Assembly (NCBI GenBank): GCA_025361625.1 | Contig: JANYKL010000090.1 | Span: forward strand, 1 to 64,000 | Reading direction: 5' to 3' | Length of the DNA: 64,000 nt | DNA from: Acidobacteriaceae bacterium | GTDB taxonomy: Bacteria > Acidobacteriota > Terriglobia > Terriglobales > Acidobacteriaceae | In this document: piece by piece, positions 44,109 through 53,143 of the stretch | Numbering within the stretch: the stretch's first letter is position 1 | Layout: the number at the start of each line of letters is the position of its first letter | Notes under the pieces: generated by a model | Told to the model about the DNA's origin: nothing | Databases searched by the model: none | The model's input: only the letters and a program-made list of their open reading frames with translations | Translations under genes and position numbers: made by a program

Positions 44109-46319
44109 CTAAATTTTCTGTAGGCGTTGCACGTCATGCACGCCGGGAATTTGCCGCACCCCGTCCATAATTTTTTGCAAGTGCTTGAGATCGGCGATTT
44201 CAAGGACGACATCAACATTCGCCTGCCCATTCTGGCTGCGCGCCTCGATGTTGCGAATGTTGGTGTGGGTATCGCTGATGACAGCGGTAATTTGCTTCAG
44301 CATGCCGAAGCGGTCATCGCAGAGCAAAGTGATTTTCACCGGGTAAGAAACCGGCTGCCCGTCTTTGTCGCCGGCCCAGAGTACGTCGATTCTGCGCTCC
44401 GGCTCATAGAGGAGGTTGGTGACGTTCGGACAGCTGATGGAATGCACAGCCACGCCTTTGCCGCGAGTCACATAGCCTACGATCGATTCGCCTCGAATCG
44501 GATTGCAGCAGCGGGCACGATAGACGAGCAGGTCGCCTTGGCCGCGGACAACGATTGCGTTGCTGTCGCCTCCAAAAACACGGCGCACTACGCTGGTGAA
44601 GCCTTGCGACGCGGCTTGCTCCTCCGTGTCGGACATTGGCTTCGCGGCGGCGGGGGCAAACTTCGCGAGCACCTGACGCGCGGAATATTTGCCGTAGCCG
44701 ATGCCGGCCATCAGGTCGTCCGCGCGCCCAAGGCCGTACTCGGAGGCGGCACGCTGCAGGTCGGCGTCCTTGATTTCCTTCAGCGAAATTCTGTACTTGC
44801 GTGCTTCTTTTTCGATCAGCTTCTTGCCGATTTCGATCGCACGTTCCCGCTGGTGGACGTTGAGCCAGTGCTTGATCTTGTTTCGCGCTCTTGAAGACTT
44901 GACGATCGCAAGCCAATCCCGGCTCGGCTTGTGTCCAGCCTGCGTAATGATTTCGACGATGTCGCCAGAGTGCAACTTGTGCCGCAGCGGAACCATGCGG
45001 CCGTTGACTTTGGCGCCCGTACAAATATGTCCAACTTCGGTGTGAATCGAATAGGCAAAATCGATGGGAGTCGACTCACGCGGCAGCACGAGAACTTTGC
45101 CTTTGGGGGTGAAGGTGTAGACCTCTTCGGGATAGAGGTCGACTTTCAGCGTGGAAAGAAATTCGTTAGGGTCCGAGACATCGCGCTGCCACTCCACCAC
45201 CTGCCGCAGCCACGCCAGTCGATGCTCGTCTTCTGCTGAGACCGGCCCGTCTTTATATTTCCAGTGTGCGGCGATACCTTCCTCGCACATCTTGTGCATT
45301 TCCTCCGTGCGAATCTGGATCTCGAAGGTCTCGCCGTTTTCCGTGATAACCGAGGTGTGCAGCGACTGGTAGAGATTCGGCCGGGGCATGGCGATGAAGT
45401 CTTTAATACGTCCGGGGACGGGCCGCCAAAGGTTGTGAATGATGCCGAGGACGGCGTAACAATCCTGCACGGAGTTCGTGATCACGCGCATGGCGTAGAG
45501 ATCGTAAACCTGGTCGACGCTGATTTTCTGCCGCAGCAATTTCTTGTGAATGCTGTACATGCGCTTGATTCGGCTCTCGACGCGTCCGCTGATGCCAGCT
45601 TCTTTCAAGCCATCGCGCAAAACGCCTTCCACGCGCGACATGAATGCTTCCCCCTCTTTGCGTCGCGATTCAACCGCGGCCCGAACCTGTTCGTAACCAA
45701 TCGGGTCAAGATATTTGAAGCCCAGGTCTTCGAGTTCTCCGCGAATTTTCCCCATGCCGAGGCGATGTGCGATGGGCGCATAAATCTCCAGCGTCTCGCG
45801 CGCAATTTTCTGCTGGCGTTCGGGGTCCAGGTGCTCGAGCGTCCGCATGTTGTGCAAGCGATCGGCGAGTTTGATCAGGACGACTCGAATGTCGTCGACC
45901 ATGGCAAGCATCATCTTGCGCAGGTTTTCCGCTTGCGCTTCCTCTTTCGTAGAAAAATCGATCTTGCTGATCTTGGTGACGCCCTCGACGATGTGCGCTA
46001 CCTGCTCGCCAAACTCCTGCCGAATCTCGACCGAAGTCACGGATGTGTCCTCTACGGAATCGTGCAGAAGCCCCGCAGCGACGGAAACTGCGTCCATTTT
46101 CATGTCCGCGAGAACGTTCGCGACTTCGAGAGGATGAGCGAGATAAGGCTCGCCCGATGCGCGCGATTGCCCGGAGTGGTGCTTCTGAGAAAATTCGTAG
46201 GCTTTTTTGACGATGATTAAGTCGTCGTGAGGGCGGTTTTCGCGCAGCTTCTTCATGAGCTCGCGGAACCGGGTCACCGTGAGCACGTTGGTCGCAATCT
46301 GTTGACGCAACGTCGCCAT
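44109..46319 (-). CDS. rel: Bifunctional (p)ppGpp synthetase/hydrolase
   Basis: 736 residues with the full Rel/SpoT layout: HD hydrolase (about 45-200; HPLEVANVLADMKMD, GLLHDSVEDT, IKLADRLHNMRTL), synthetase (about 240-370; DLYAMRVI, FKDFIAMPRPNLYQSLHTSV), TGS (about 400-460; EVYTFTPKGKVLVLPREST), helical/zinc-finger-like CC region (YRARCCNPIRGESIVGYVTRGKG) and ACT (about 660-736). HD and synthetase motifs both look intact, so it should both make and remove the alarmone. Start ATG 46319. Single Rel enzymes of this type are usual in Acidobacteriota. Confidence 0.95.
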   Translation of the reverse strand: MATLRQQIATNVLTVTRFRELMKKLRENRPHDDLIIVKKAYEFSQKHHSGQSRASGEPYLAHPLEVANVLADMKMDAVSVAAGLLHDSVEDTSVTSVEIRQEFGEQVAHIVEGVTKISKIDFSTKEEAQAENLRKMMLAMVDDIRVVLIKLADRLHNMRTLEHLDPERQQKIARETLEIYAPIAHRLGMGKIRGELEDLGFKYLDPIGYEQVRAAVESRRKEGEAFMSRVEGVLRDGLKEAGISGRVESRIKRMYSIHKKLLRQKISVDQVYDLYAMRVITNSVQDCYAVLGIIHNLWRPVPGRIKDFIAMPRPNLYQSLHTSVITENGETFEIQIRTEEMHKMCEEGIAAHWKYKDGPVSAEDEHRLAWLRQVVEWQRDVSDPNEFLSTLKVDLYPEEVYTFTPKGKVLVLPRESTPIDFAYSIHTEVGHICTGAKVNGRMVPLRHKLHSGDIVEIITQAGHKPSRDWLAIVKSSRARNKIKHWLNVHQRERAIEIGKKLIEKEARKYRISLKEIKDADLQRAASEYGLGRADDLMAGIGYGKYSARQVLAKFAPAAAKPMSDTEEQAASQGFTSVVRRVFGGDSNAIVVRGQGDLLVYRARCCNPIRGESIVGYVTRGKGVAVHSISCPNVTNLLYEPERRIDVLWAGDKDGQPVSYPVKITLLCDDRFGMLKQITAVISDTHTNIRNIEARSQNGQANVDVVLEIADLKHLQKIMDGVRQIPGVHDVQRLQKI

Positions 46320-46551
46320 GATGGATTTTAACCCAGCCTAGATTGAGATTAAACGTTACGCATGGCGTTCACCATCCCCGGCGTGCCGCCAATTAGGGCG
46401 TGACAACAATCATGTTGAGAAGAGCTTGCATCGGGGGCATTGCTTTAGTGAGGCCCGATACGAAGATTGCCTACGACCAAGTGCCGGAAGCGCTGCGATC
46501 TTCACACTGGATGAAGTCGACAAATTCGCGCAAAGACGATGCAATATCCAA

Positions 46552-47199
46552 ATGGAACCACTCACCGGAACTGAAGTGCGTGTCCTCGGGTCGCTGATCG
46601 AAAAGGACATTACCACTCCCGAGTACTACCCCTTATCGATGAACGCGCTGGTTAACGCCTGCAACCAAAAGTCGAACCGCGACCCGGTCGTGCAGCTTGA
46701 CGACCAAGCCGTAGGCGCGGCAATCGAAGGGTTGCAGCGGCATCGCATGGCCGGGCCCGCGCGCGGAGCGGACAGCCGCGTGACCAAATACGAACAGCGC
46801 TTGCAGGAAGTTTTTAACTTTACCCGCCCCGAGCTCGCCGTCTTGTGCGAACTCCTGCTCCGCGGGCCGCAAACTCCTGGAGAGCTGCGCGGCAGAGCCG
46901 AACGACTGCACCGCTTCGCGGCGCTGGACGACGTGCAGTCCGCACTGCAAAAGTTGATGCAGCGAGAACCTCCGCTTGCCAAAATTTTGCCGCGGCAGCC
47001 CGGCACGAAGGAATCGCGATACGCTCATCTGTTCGCCGGCGATGTTGTCGAAGCTGGCGCTTCTTCGACTTCAACATTAGCAACCGCTTCGGGCAATGGC
47101 GATCGAATTGCCCGTTTAGAAGAAGAAGTTGCCGATCTAAGGCGAGAGCTGTGCGAGATGAAAGATCAGGTACAAAAGTTCCGCAGGCAATTCGAATAA
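46552..47199 (+). CDS. YceH-family (DUF480/UPF0502) protein
   Basis: 215 residues from ATG 46552; the track start (46426) lies in the wrong sequence context. MEPLTGTEVRVLGSLIEKDI, TTPEYYPLSMNALVNACNQK, SNRDPVVQLDD and PELAVLCELLLRGPQTPGEL are the conserved blocks of the tandem winged-helix YceH family. The C-terminal 35 residues form a coiled coil (RIARLEEEVADLRRELCEMK). Function is not established; the fold suggests DNA binding or protein interaction. Convergent with the threonine ammonia-lyase gene. Confidence 0.92.
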   Translation: MEPLTGTEVRVLGSLIEKDITTPEYYPLSMNALVNACNQKSNRDPVVQLDDQAVGAAIEGLQRHRMAGPARGADSRVTKYEQRLQEVFNFTRPELAVLCELLLRGPQTPGELRGRAERLHRFAALDDVQSALQKLMQREPPLAKILPRQPGTKESRYAHLFAGDVVEAGASSTSTLATASGNGDRIARLEEEVADLRRELCEMKDQVQKFRRQFE

Positions 47200-47219
47200 G
47201 GCCGGTCTTGCGAAGATGA

Positions 47220-48464
47220 CTACAGCACTCGTTCCTGCGCATAACCCGCCGCGCCCAGCCCCGCGATAATTTCAGCAATGTGTTCAGGGCCGCGCGTCTC
47301 CATGGTAATTTCAATCGCCGTTTCTCCGAGACCAACCCCGTGATAAGCGCGGTCGTAAGCCGTCTCGACGATATTGGCGCGGTGCTCCGCCAAAATCATG
47401 GTCAGGCGATTTAGCGCTCCGGGATAGTCAGGCAGGTGTACGCGCAGGCGCACGAGCCGTCCGTCTTTAACCAAGCCGCGTTCGATGATGCGGGAAAGCA
47501 GCGTTACATCGATATTTCCGCCGCAAACCAGGACAGCGATTTTCTTGCCGGTAAAAGGCAATTTGCGATTGACTACCGCCGCGACCGCAGCAGCGCCAGC
47601 TCCCTCGGCCAACGTTTTTTCGCGCTCAAGCAGCAGCAAGATGGCGTTGGCGATTTCTTCTTCTTCCACGGTGACGATGTCGTCCACGTATTTTTGAACA
47701 AGCGGCAAAGTGCGCTCTCCGGCGCGTCGAACCGCGATTCCGTCGGCGATTGTTGAAGCTGCCTTCAGGGTCAGGGGCTTGCCCTCCGCAACCGCCATTT
47801 TCATGGATGGCAGTCGGGACGGCTGCACACCGAAGACTTGAATTTGCGGGTTCGACTCTTTCACCGCGCAGGCGATGCCGCCGATCAAGCCCCCGCCACC
47901 GATCGGGACGATGACCGCATCGAGATCGGGATGTTGCTGCATCAACTCCAATCCGATCGTTCCTTGGCCGGCAATCACGGCGTCGTCGTCAAAGGCGTGC
48001 ACCAATGTCAGGCGTTCGGCTTGACTTCGCCGCACGGATTCTTCAAACGCGTCGTCATAATTCGCACCATGCAAAACGACATCCGCGCCATAACCCCGCG
48101 TGGCAGAAACTTTAATCAGCGGTGTGGTGAGCGGCATGCAAATCTGGGCACGGATCCCAAGTTTGCCGGCGTGATAAGCCACACCCTGCGCGTGGTTCCC
48201 GGCCGAGGCGGCAATCACCCCGCGGGAGCGCTCTTCGGCAGAAAGCAGCTGCAACTTGTTTAGCGCGCCGCGCTCTTTGAAAGAGCCGGTCCGCTGCAGG
48301 TTTTCGAGTTTCAGATAGACCTGGTTCGAGGTAGATTCGGAAAACGTTTCCGAGCGGGCACAGGGCGACAGGTAGATGGCCTTGCGGATACGTCCGAGCG
48401 CCGCCTGGATGTCGGTCAACCTAATCATTTTTTGGTTGCTGCAGTCCTTTATGATTTGCAACAT
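47220..48464 (-). CDS. ilvA: Threonine ammonia-lyase with C-terminal ACT domain
   Basis: 414 residues. PLP-dependent fold: SFKERGALNKL carries the Schiff-base Lys (about residue 62), SAGNHAQGVAYHAG and PIGGGGLIGG bind substrate and phosphate. The C-terminal about 75 residues (RLRVHLPDYPGALNRLTMIL ... GLGETAIEITMETRG) are an ACT domain, so this is the single-ACT type (TdcB/short IlvA), possibly effector-regulated. It converts threonine to 2-oxobutanoate, feeding isoleucine synthesis or degradation. ATG 48464 has AGGT upstream; ATG 48428 is a second possible start without a site. Confidence 0.92.
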   Translation of the reverse strand: MLQIIKDCSNQKMIRLTDIQAALGRIRKAIYLSPCARSETFSESTSNQVYLKLENLQRTGSFKERGALNKLQLLSAEERSRGVIAASAGNHAQGVAYHAGKLGIRAQICMPLTTPLIKVSATRGYGADVVLHGANYDDAFEESVRRSQAERLTLVHAFDDDAVIAGQGTIGLELMQQHPDLDAVIVPIGGGGLIGGIACAVKESNPQIQVFGVQPSRLPSMKMAVAEGKPLTLKAASTIADGIAVRRAGERTLPLVQKYVDDIVTVEEEEIANAILLLLEREKTLAEGAGAAAVAAVVNRKLPFTGKKIAVLVCGGNIDVTLLSRIIERGLVKDGRLVRLRVHLPDYPGALNRLTMILAEHRANIVETAYDRAYHGVGLGETAIEITMETRGPEHIAEIIAGLGAAGYAQERVL

Positions 48465-48581
48465 CTTACCTGATGCGCACTTGCGGGGCGTTTAGCACGC
48501 CGCCTTCCTCTGTCGGCTATCAAAGGGAGCATTCAAAAAGTTGGTTGCTTACACCTTTCGTAATTGCCCATCCGGAAGGTA

Positions 48582-48604
48582 AACAGGTCCTTTAGAAACC
48601 TGTT
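48582..48604. other. Inverted repeat in the PilZ gene leader
   Basis: AACAGGT-N9-ACCTGTT, 7 perfect base pairs, 24 bases before the PilZ ORF. It could be an operator or a 5' leader hairpin; no T-run. Confidence 0.45.
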
Positions 48605-48627
48605 CAGCCTCCAAAACGCCTGCCAGA

Positions 48628-49365
48628 ATGGGGTTTCAGAAGATCCCGAAACTCATGAACATATCTACCGCTACCGCCGCCGCTCCAATCACCTCTCATC
48701 GAAAAGCTGCCGCCCGAGTCGCTTTGTTTGACCTATCGCCATCTTCGACGCAGCTAATGACCGAATGTTTTCGTCAGTTTGCAATCGAAACAATCGCCAT
48801 TCCTCATGAAGATTCCGGTCGGCTCATCCATGAGAAGTTTGAGGCGTGCGTTTTACCGCTGACGAACGATGCAGGAAGCATCATCGAGATGGCGCGAACT
48901 TCGCCATCCAACAGCCGCATCATCATCTTCGGGTTAGGCGGCTCGGCGCAGGATGCGATGCGTTATTCGAAGTTGTGTCTCAATGCGGTCTTCCACGAAC
49001 CACTTGAGCGTTCTGCGGCGATGAAGCTCGTGCGTTCGACCCGAATGCTGGTACTGCACGAATTTCGCCGCTATGTCCGCATTCCGGTCATGACCGAGGT
49101 CGGCATCGTTTTTGACGATGGCACTCGTATGACGGCAACGAGCCATGAGATTAGCTCGGGTGGAATGTCGCTAAAAGGAAATCATGTGCCGGAGCAAGGC
49201 AAAGCAGTAGAGGTTTCGTTCTCGCTACTCACCTTGCCCCGGGTATGGGTGCGCGGGCAGGTGACTTGGAAGAAAAGCAACAAATGCTTCGGGATTCGCT
49301 TCGACGCCACTGATGACCGGCGTCTGCGGCTGAAGCAATGGATCGTTGGATACCTGGACGCCTAG
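48628..49365 (+). CDS. PilZ-domain protein with receiver-like N-terminal domain
   Basis: 245 residues. The first about 135 residues have a receiver-like alpha/beta rhythm (AARVALFDLSPSSTQLMTEC, FEACVLPLTNDAGSIIEMAR, IIIFGLGG, AVFHEPLE) but the phospho-acceptor position holds no Asp, so it looks like a pseudo-receiver. Residues about 145-243 form a PilZ domain: RRYVRIPV supplies the RxxxR arm and HEISSGGMS the (D/N)xSxxG motif, here with Glu, then VWVRGQVTW and FGIRFDA. It probably binds cyclic di-GMP and passes the signal to a partner. Start between ATG 48628 and ATG 48655 unsettled. Confidence 0.85.
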   Translation: MGFQKIPKLMNISTATAAAPITSHRKAAARVALFDLSPSSTQLMTECFRQFAIETIAIPHEDSGRLIHEKFEACVLPLTNDAGSIIEMARTSPSNSRIIIFGLGGSAQDAMRYSKLCLNAVFHEPLERSAAMKLVRSTRMLVLHEFRRYVRIPVMTEVGIVFDDGTRMTATSHEISSGGMSLKGNHVPEQGKAVEVSFSLLTLPRVWVRGQVTWKKSNKCFGIRFDATDDRRLRLKQWIVGYLDA

Positions 49366-49465
49366 GTCGGCACCAGCTGAATGGCCTTTCGCCAGACCTA
49401 CGCCGGCGCGAGTGGAGCACAACGCCAACACTTTCGCCAGCACTTGGCCCGCACTTGGCCAGCGC

Positions 49466-51565
49466 TCAAGCGTTTGTTCCGAAGAACTCTTCTACTTTTC
49501 TCACGTCGGTTGTGCGGCTATACGGAGGCAGGCTCTCGACGAAAACCTTGCCGTATTGTTTTTTCACAATTCGATTGTCCAGCAGTGCCAACAGACCGCG
49601 ATCGTGCAGTGAACGGATCAACCTTCCAAAGCCTTGCTTTAAGGTGATGACCGCACTCGGCACCTGATAGTCAAAGAAAGCGTTGCCGCCGGCGGCGTCG
49701 ATCGCTTTCACGCGCGCGGCAACGACCGGATCGCTCGGCACGGCAAAGGGCAAGCGGTCGATGATCACGCAGCTTAGCTGTTCGCCTTGCACGTCCACGC
49801 CTTGCCAGAATGAAGAGGTGCCGAACAGCACCGCATTTGGAGTAAGACGAAATTCCTCGAGCAGCGCCGACTTTGGCGCATCGCCCTGCTTCAGCATGGG
49901 GTAATCCAACACACCAAGCAGGCGGTCGAAGATTTCGTTCATCTGCGCGTAGCTGGTGAAGAGCACGAAGGCGCGGCCGCGAGTGATCTGCAATAGACGT
50001 CCGATCACCGTCGCCGCTGCAGCGGCAAATTGTGGAGTTCGCGGATCTGGAAGGTCCGGCGGCACATACAAGATCACTTGGCTTTCGTAATCGAAGTGCG
50101 AGGGCACAATCAGTTCGCGCGCGTGATCAAGTCCCAATCGCTGCCGGATGTAGCCAAATTCGCCGCCAACCGCCAGAGTGGCCGACGTTAATATGGCGGT
50201 TTCTATTTTCGACCACAGGCACTCGCGCAAAATTTGGCCCACTTGTATCGGCGTGGCCTGCAAAAATACATTTGATCGTCCGCCGGATGTTGCCTCTGAC
50301 GCCGACCTCCGCCTTGATGGCGGCACTCCCCTAAAGCCGCGCCGCTCGATCCAAAAAACTGTGTTTGGATCTTCGTTCTCCATCACGAAGCTGAGCTGAA
50401 CTTGTAGCTGCTGTGCTCGCCGCGCAAGCGAAAACACTTCTTCCGGCTTCTGAGGGAGTTGTTCCAGTTCGGCAACCAGTCGGTTGAGCGCCTGATTCAG
50501 CGCGATAAATTCTTCGCCATTTTCTTCCAGAAACTCGCGGCGACAATCGAAGGCAAATCTCCCTTCGCTCGGAGGCAGCAGCGAAAAGAAGAGTTGCGAG
50601 CGCTCCCGCATCGCCCTGATCGCCGCAGACATTTGCGGCGTGTAAAGTTTTTCGCGCTGCAGCAACTGTTCGATGTCGCGGGCCAGTTCGTCCACGCGCA
50701 AATTGCTGACAGAAATGCCGAAGTAGTTTCCGGCAATGTCTTCGAGTTCATGGGCTTCGTCAAAAACTACCGCGCCGTATTCGGGTAGAACCCCCGCGTC
50801 GGCCGCACCATCGGTCTCAAGTTTGATTGCAAGGTCGGCAAAGAACAGATGATGATTGACGATGACGATGTCGCTCTCGACCGCCCGACGCCGCATCTCG
50901 GTGATAAAGCAGCGGTCGAACTCTTTGCACTTCTGGCCAAGACAAGTATCGGCGCGGGCATCGAGTTTATGCCAAAGAGCGCTCGCCTCGGGCAGTTCGG
51001 CTAGCTCGGCGCGGTCTCCGGTATGTGTGGTCTTCTCCCACGCCGCGATCGCGCGATAGTGTTCGATCTCTTCCAATCCGCTGAGCACGGGCTGATCGGT
51101 AAGGTCAAAAAGTTTTTTCCGGCACAAATAATTGTTGCGCCCCTTCATGTAGCAGATGCTGAGCTTACGATCGCCTTCGGGGAATAAGGCAAGCTCGAGC
51201 GCGGGCACGTCTTTAAAGAAAAGTTGCTCTTGCAGATTTTTTGTCCCCGTAGAAATGATCACTCGCTTGCCCGAGCGAATCACCGGCAGGAGATAGGCGA
51301 GCGTTTTTCCGGTACCTGTGCCGGCCTCGACGATCAGATGGCGCTTCTCTTCGATCGCCTCTTCTACTGCCTGCGCCATCTGCAATTGCCCTCGGCGGAA
51401 TTCGTAGGCTGGGTGTGTTTTCGACAGTAGGCCGCCCGGCGAAAAGAACTGGTAGAGCGAAAATCCGGGCGTTCGCTCGGCCGCTGAAGAAGCGGCGCGT
51501 GGCGCGGAATGGGATGGAGCGGGCACAGGAGTCTCTATAATAGCGGGATGCCCACGGGAACTCAT
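49466..51565 (-). CDS. dinG: DinG-like ATP-dependent DNA helicase (XPD/Rad3 family)
   Basis: 699 residues, superfamily 2 helicase with an iron-sulfur domain. Walker A EAGTGTGKTLAYLLP, the cysteines in CYMKGRNNYLC and DTCLGQKCKEFDRC for the cluster, DEAH box in VVFDEAHELED, and late motifs GTSSFWQGVDVQGEQLSCVI and GFGRLIRS. DinG unwinds R-loops, D-loops and similar structures. The N-terminal 35 residues are Ser/Pro/Ala-rich and not conserved, so the start may be later (residues 40-50). Divergent from der across about 53 bases. Confidence 0.9.
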   Translation of the reverse strand: MSSRGHPAIIETPVPAPSHSAPRAASSAAERTPGFSLYQFFSPGGLLSKTHPAYEFRRGQLQMAQAVEEAIEEKRHLIVEAGTGTGKTLAYLLPVIRSGKRVIISTGTKNLQEQLFFKDVPALELALFPEGDRKLSICYMKGRNNYLCRKKLFDLTDQPVLSGLEEIEHYRAIAAWEKTTHTGDRAELAELPEASALWHKLDARADTCLGQKCKEFDRCFITEMRRRAVESDIVIVNHHLFFADLAIKLETDGAADAGVLPEYGAVVFDEAHELEDIAGNYFGISVSNLRVDELARDIEQLLQREKLYTPQMSAAIRAMRERSQLFFSLLPPSEGRFAFDCRREFLEENGEEFIALNQALNRLVAELEQLPQKPEEVFSLARRAQQLQVQLSFVMENEDPNTVFWIERRGFRGVPPSRRRSASEATSGGRSNVFLQATPIQVGQILRECLWSKIETAILTSATLAVGGEFGYIRQRLGLDHARELIVPSHFDYESQVILYVPPDLPDPRTPQFAAAAATVIGRLLQITRGRAFVLFTSYAQMNEIFDRLLGVLDYPMLKQGDAPKSALLEEFRLTPNAVLFGTSSFWQGVDVQGEQLSCVIIDRLPFAVPSDPVVAARVKAIDAAGGNAFFDYQVPSAVITLKQGFGRLIRSLHDRGLLALLDNRIVKKQYGKVFVESLPPYSRTTDVRKVEEFFGTNA

Positions 51566-51618
51566 ATGCGAGCGGCGAATAAAGCATTGGCTCGAATCTA
51601 CGTCGGCGCGAGTACGCC

Positions 51619-53061
51619 TTGAGCAAGAAAAAGATTTTCCCGCTTGTCGCCATTGTTGGACGCCCGAACGTCGGCAAATCCACGCTGTTTAACCACCTGA
51701 CGGGATCGCGCCGCGCGATTGTCGGCGACGAGCCCGGCATCACGCGTGACCGCCTCTATGGCGAAGTAGAGTGGTTGGGCCACCATTTTCGCGTGGTGGA
51801 TACAGGCGGCATCATTCCCGACGATAAAGATTTCATCCCCTCCGAAATTTTCCGCCAGGCAAAAGTCGCGTTCGACGAAGCCGCCGCCATCGTCATGGTG
51901 GTCGACGGCCGAACGGAGATCGCTGGTCCCGATCGCGAACTGGCTCGCTTGCTGGCACGCACCGGCAAACCGCTCTTTCTCGCCGTCAACAAAATGGATT
52001 CCGACAAACAAGACGTACTGCTAGGGGAGTTTCACTCTCTCGGCATGCGGAATGTCTTCCCGATTTCGTCCGAGCATGGGCGCGGCGTCGATGATTTGCT
52101 GGATGGTTTGCTTAAAGTAATCCCGACGTATAAACAGACCTCCGCTAAAGCCTCAGAAGAGGGTGAAGAAAAAGTCGGCGAGGATGTTGGCGAGGCAGAA
52201 AAAGAAGAACCGCACGAAATAAAAGTGGCAATCATCGGCCACCCAAACGTCGGCAAATCGACGCTTTTAAATCAGCTTACCCAAAGCGATCGCGCTATCG
52301 TCTCTCCCATCGCCGGCACAACGCGCGACTCGATCGACGAGGTCATTCAGTATCACGGACGCAAAATACGTTTCATTGACACGGCCGGAATTCGCCGTAA
52401 AGGTAAGACGAAACTGATGGCGGAAAAGCTCTCGGTCGTCATGGCGCGCAAAAACATAGAAGATGCCGACATCGTTCTGTTCATGGTGGACGCGACTGAA
52501 GGTGCTAGCGGACTCGATGCCAACATAGCCGGCTACGCCCACGAGAGCGGCCGCTCGGTGATTATTCTGGTCAACAAGTGGGATCTGATTGCGAGCGGAG
52601 AAAAGCGCGCGATCAGCCAGTCAAAAACCGCGCGAATTCAGGATGCCAAGCGGCCACAAGACCGCGCGCTCTACGAAGAGAGGCTGCGCTACGGTCTTAA
52701 ATTTCTCAGTTATGCTCCGGTGCTTTTTCTGTCGGCCCACACTGGCAAAGGTACGGAGAAGATTTTGCCCTTGATCGAAAAAGTTGCCGCCGAGCGTCGC
52801 AAGCGAATCTCGACTGGCGAGATGAACCGCTTTATCAGGAAAGTCGATTTTGATCGCGCTTCAGTTCCCGTAAGCAAGCGCGTGCGCATTCTTTATATGA
52901 CACAAGCGGGAGTTGCGCCTCCCACTTTCGTGCTTTTCACCGACCGCGCCGTGAAGTTGCACTTCTCCTACCAGCGCTTTCTGGAAAATCAGATTCGCGA
53001 AGCCTTCGAATTTATCGGCTCGCCGATCTGGATCAAAAATCGTGCCCGCAATTCACCGTAA
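51619..53061 (+). CDS. der: Ribosome-assembly GTPase Der (EngA)
   Basis: 480 residues with two GTPase domains in a row: GRPNVGKST/DTGGII/NKMD at the first and GHPNVGKST/DTAGI/NKWD at the second, joined by an acidic Glu/Lys-rich linker (about residues 172-198), then the C-terminal KH-like domain ending IWIKNRARN. Der assists maturation of the 50S subunit in the cytosol. The start codon is TTG 51619 with only a weak ribosome site; no in-frame ATG occurs before the first G1 motif, so TTG is well supported. Confidence 0.95.
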   Translation: MSKKKIFPLVAIVGRPNVGKSTLFNHLTGSRRAIVGDEPGITRDRLYGEVEWLGHHFRVVDTGGIIPDDKDFIPSEIFRQAKVAFDEAAAIVMVVDGRTEIAGPDRELARLLARTGKPLFLAVNKMDSDKQDVLLGEFHSLGMRNVFPISSEHGRGVDDLLDGLLKVIPTYKQTSAKASEEGEEKVGEDVGEAEKEEPHEIKVAIIGHPNVGKSTLLNQLTQSDRAIVSPIAGTTRDSIDEVIQYHGRKIRFIDTAGIRRKGKTKLMAEKLSVVMARKNIEDADIVLFMVDATEGASGLDANIAGYAHESGRSVIILVNKWDLIASGEKRAISQSKTARIQDAKRPQDRALYEERLRYGLKFLSYAPVLFLSAHTGKGTEKILPLIEKVAAERRKRISTGEMNRFIRKVDFDRASVPVSKRVRILYMTQAGVAPPTFVLFTDRAVKLHFSYQRFLENQIREAFEFIGSPIWIKNRARNSP

Positions 53062-53143
53062 AAACTTTGGCACTCGATCTGAGTCATCCCGCTCGTGGAA
53101 AATTCAGTGAACAGTTTGGCAAAAGATCGGAGAAGAGGCGCGT

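Noticed and set aside
45264-46220. 318-aa plus-strand ORF opposite rel
   Set aside because: Long antisense frame over the well-conserved HD and synthetase domains; no family resemblance.
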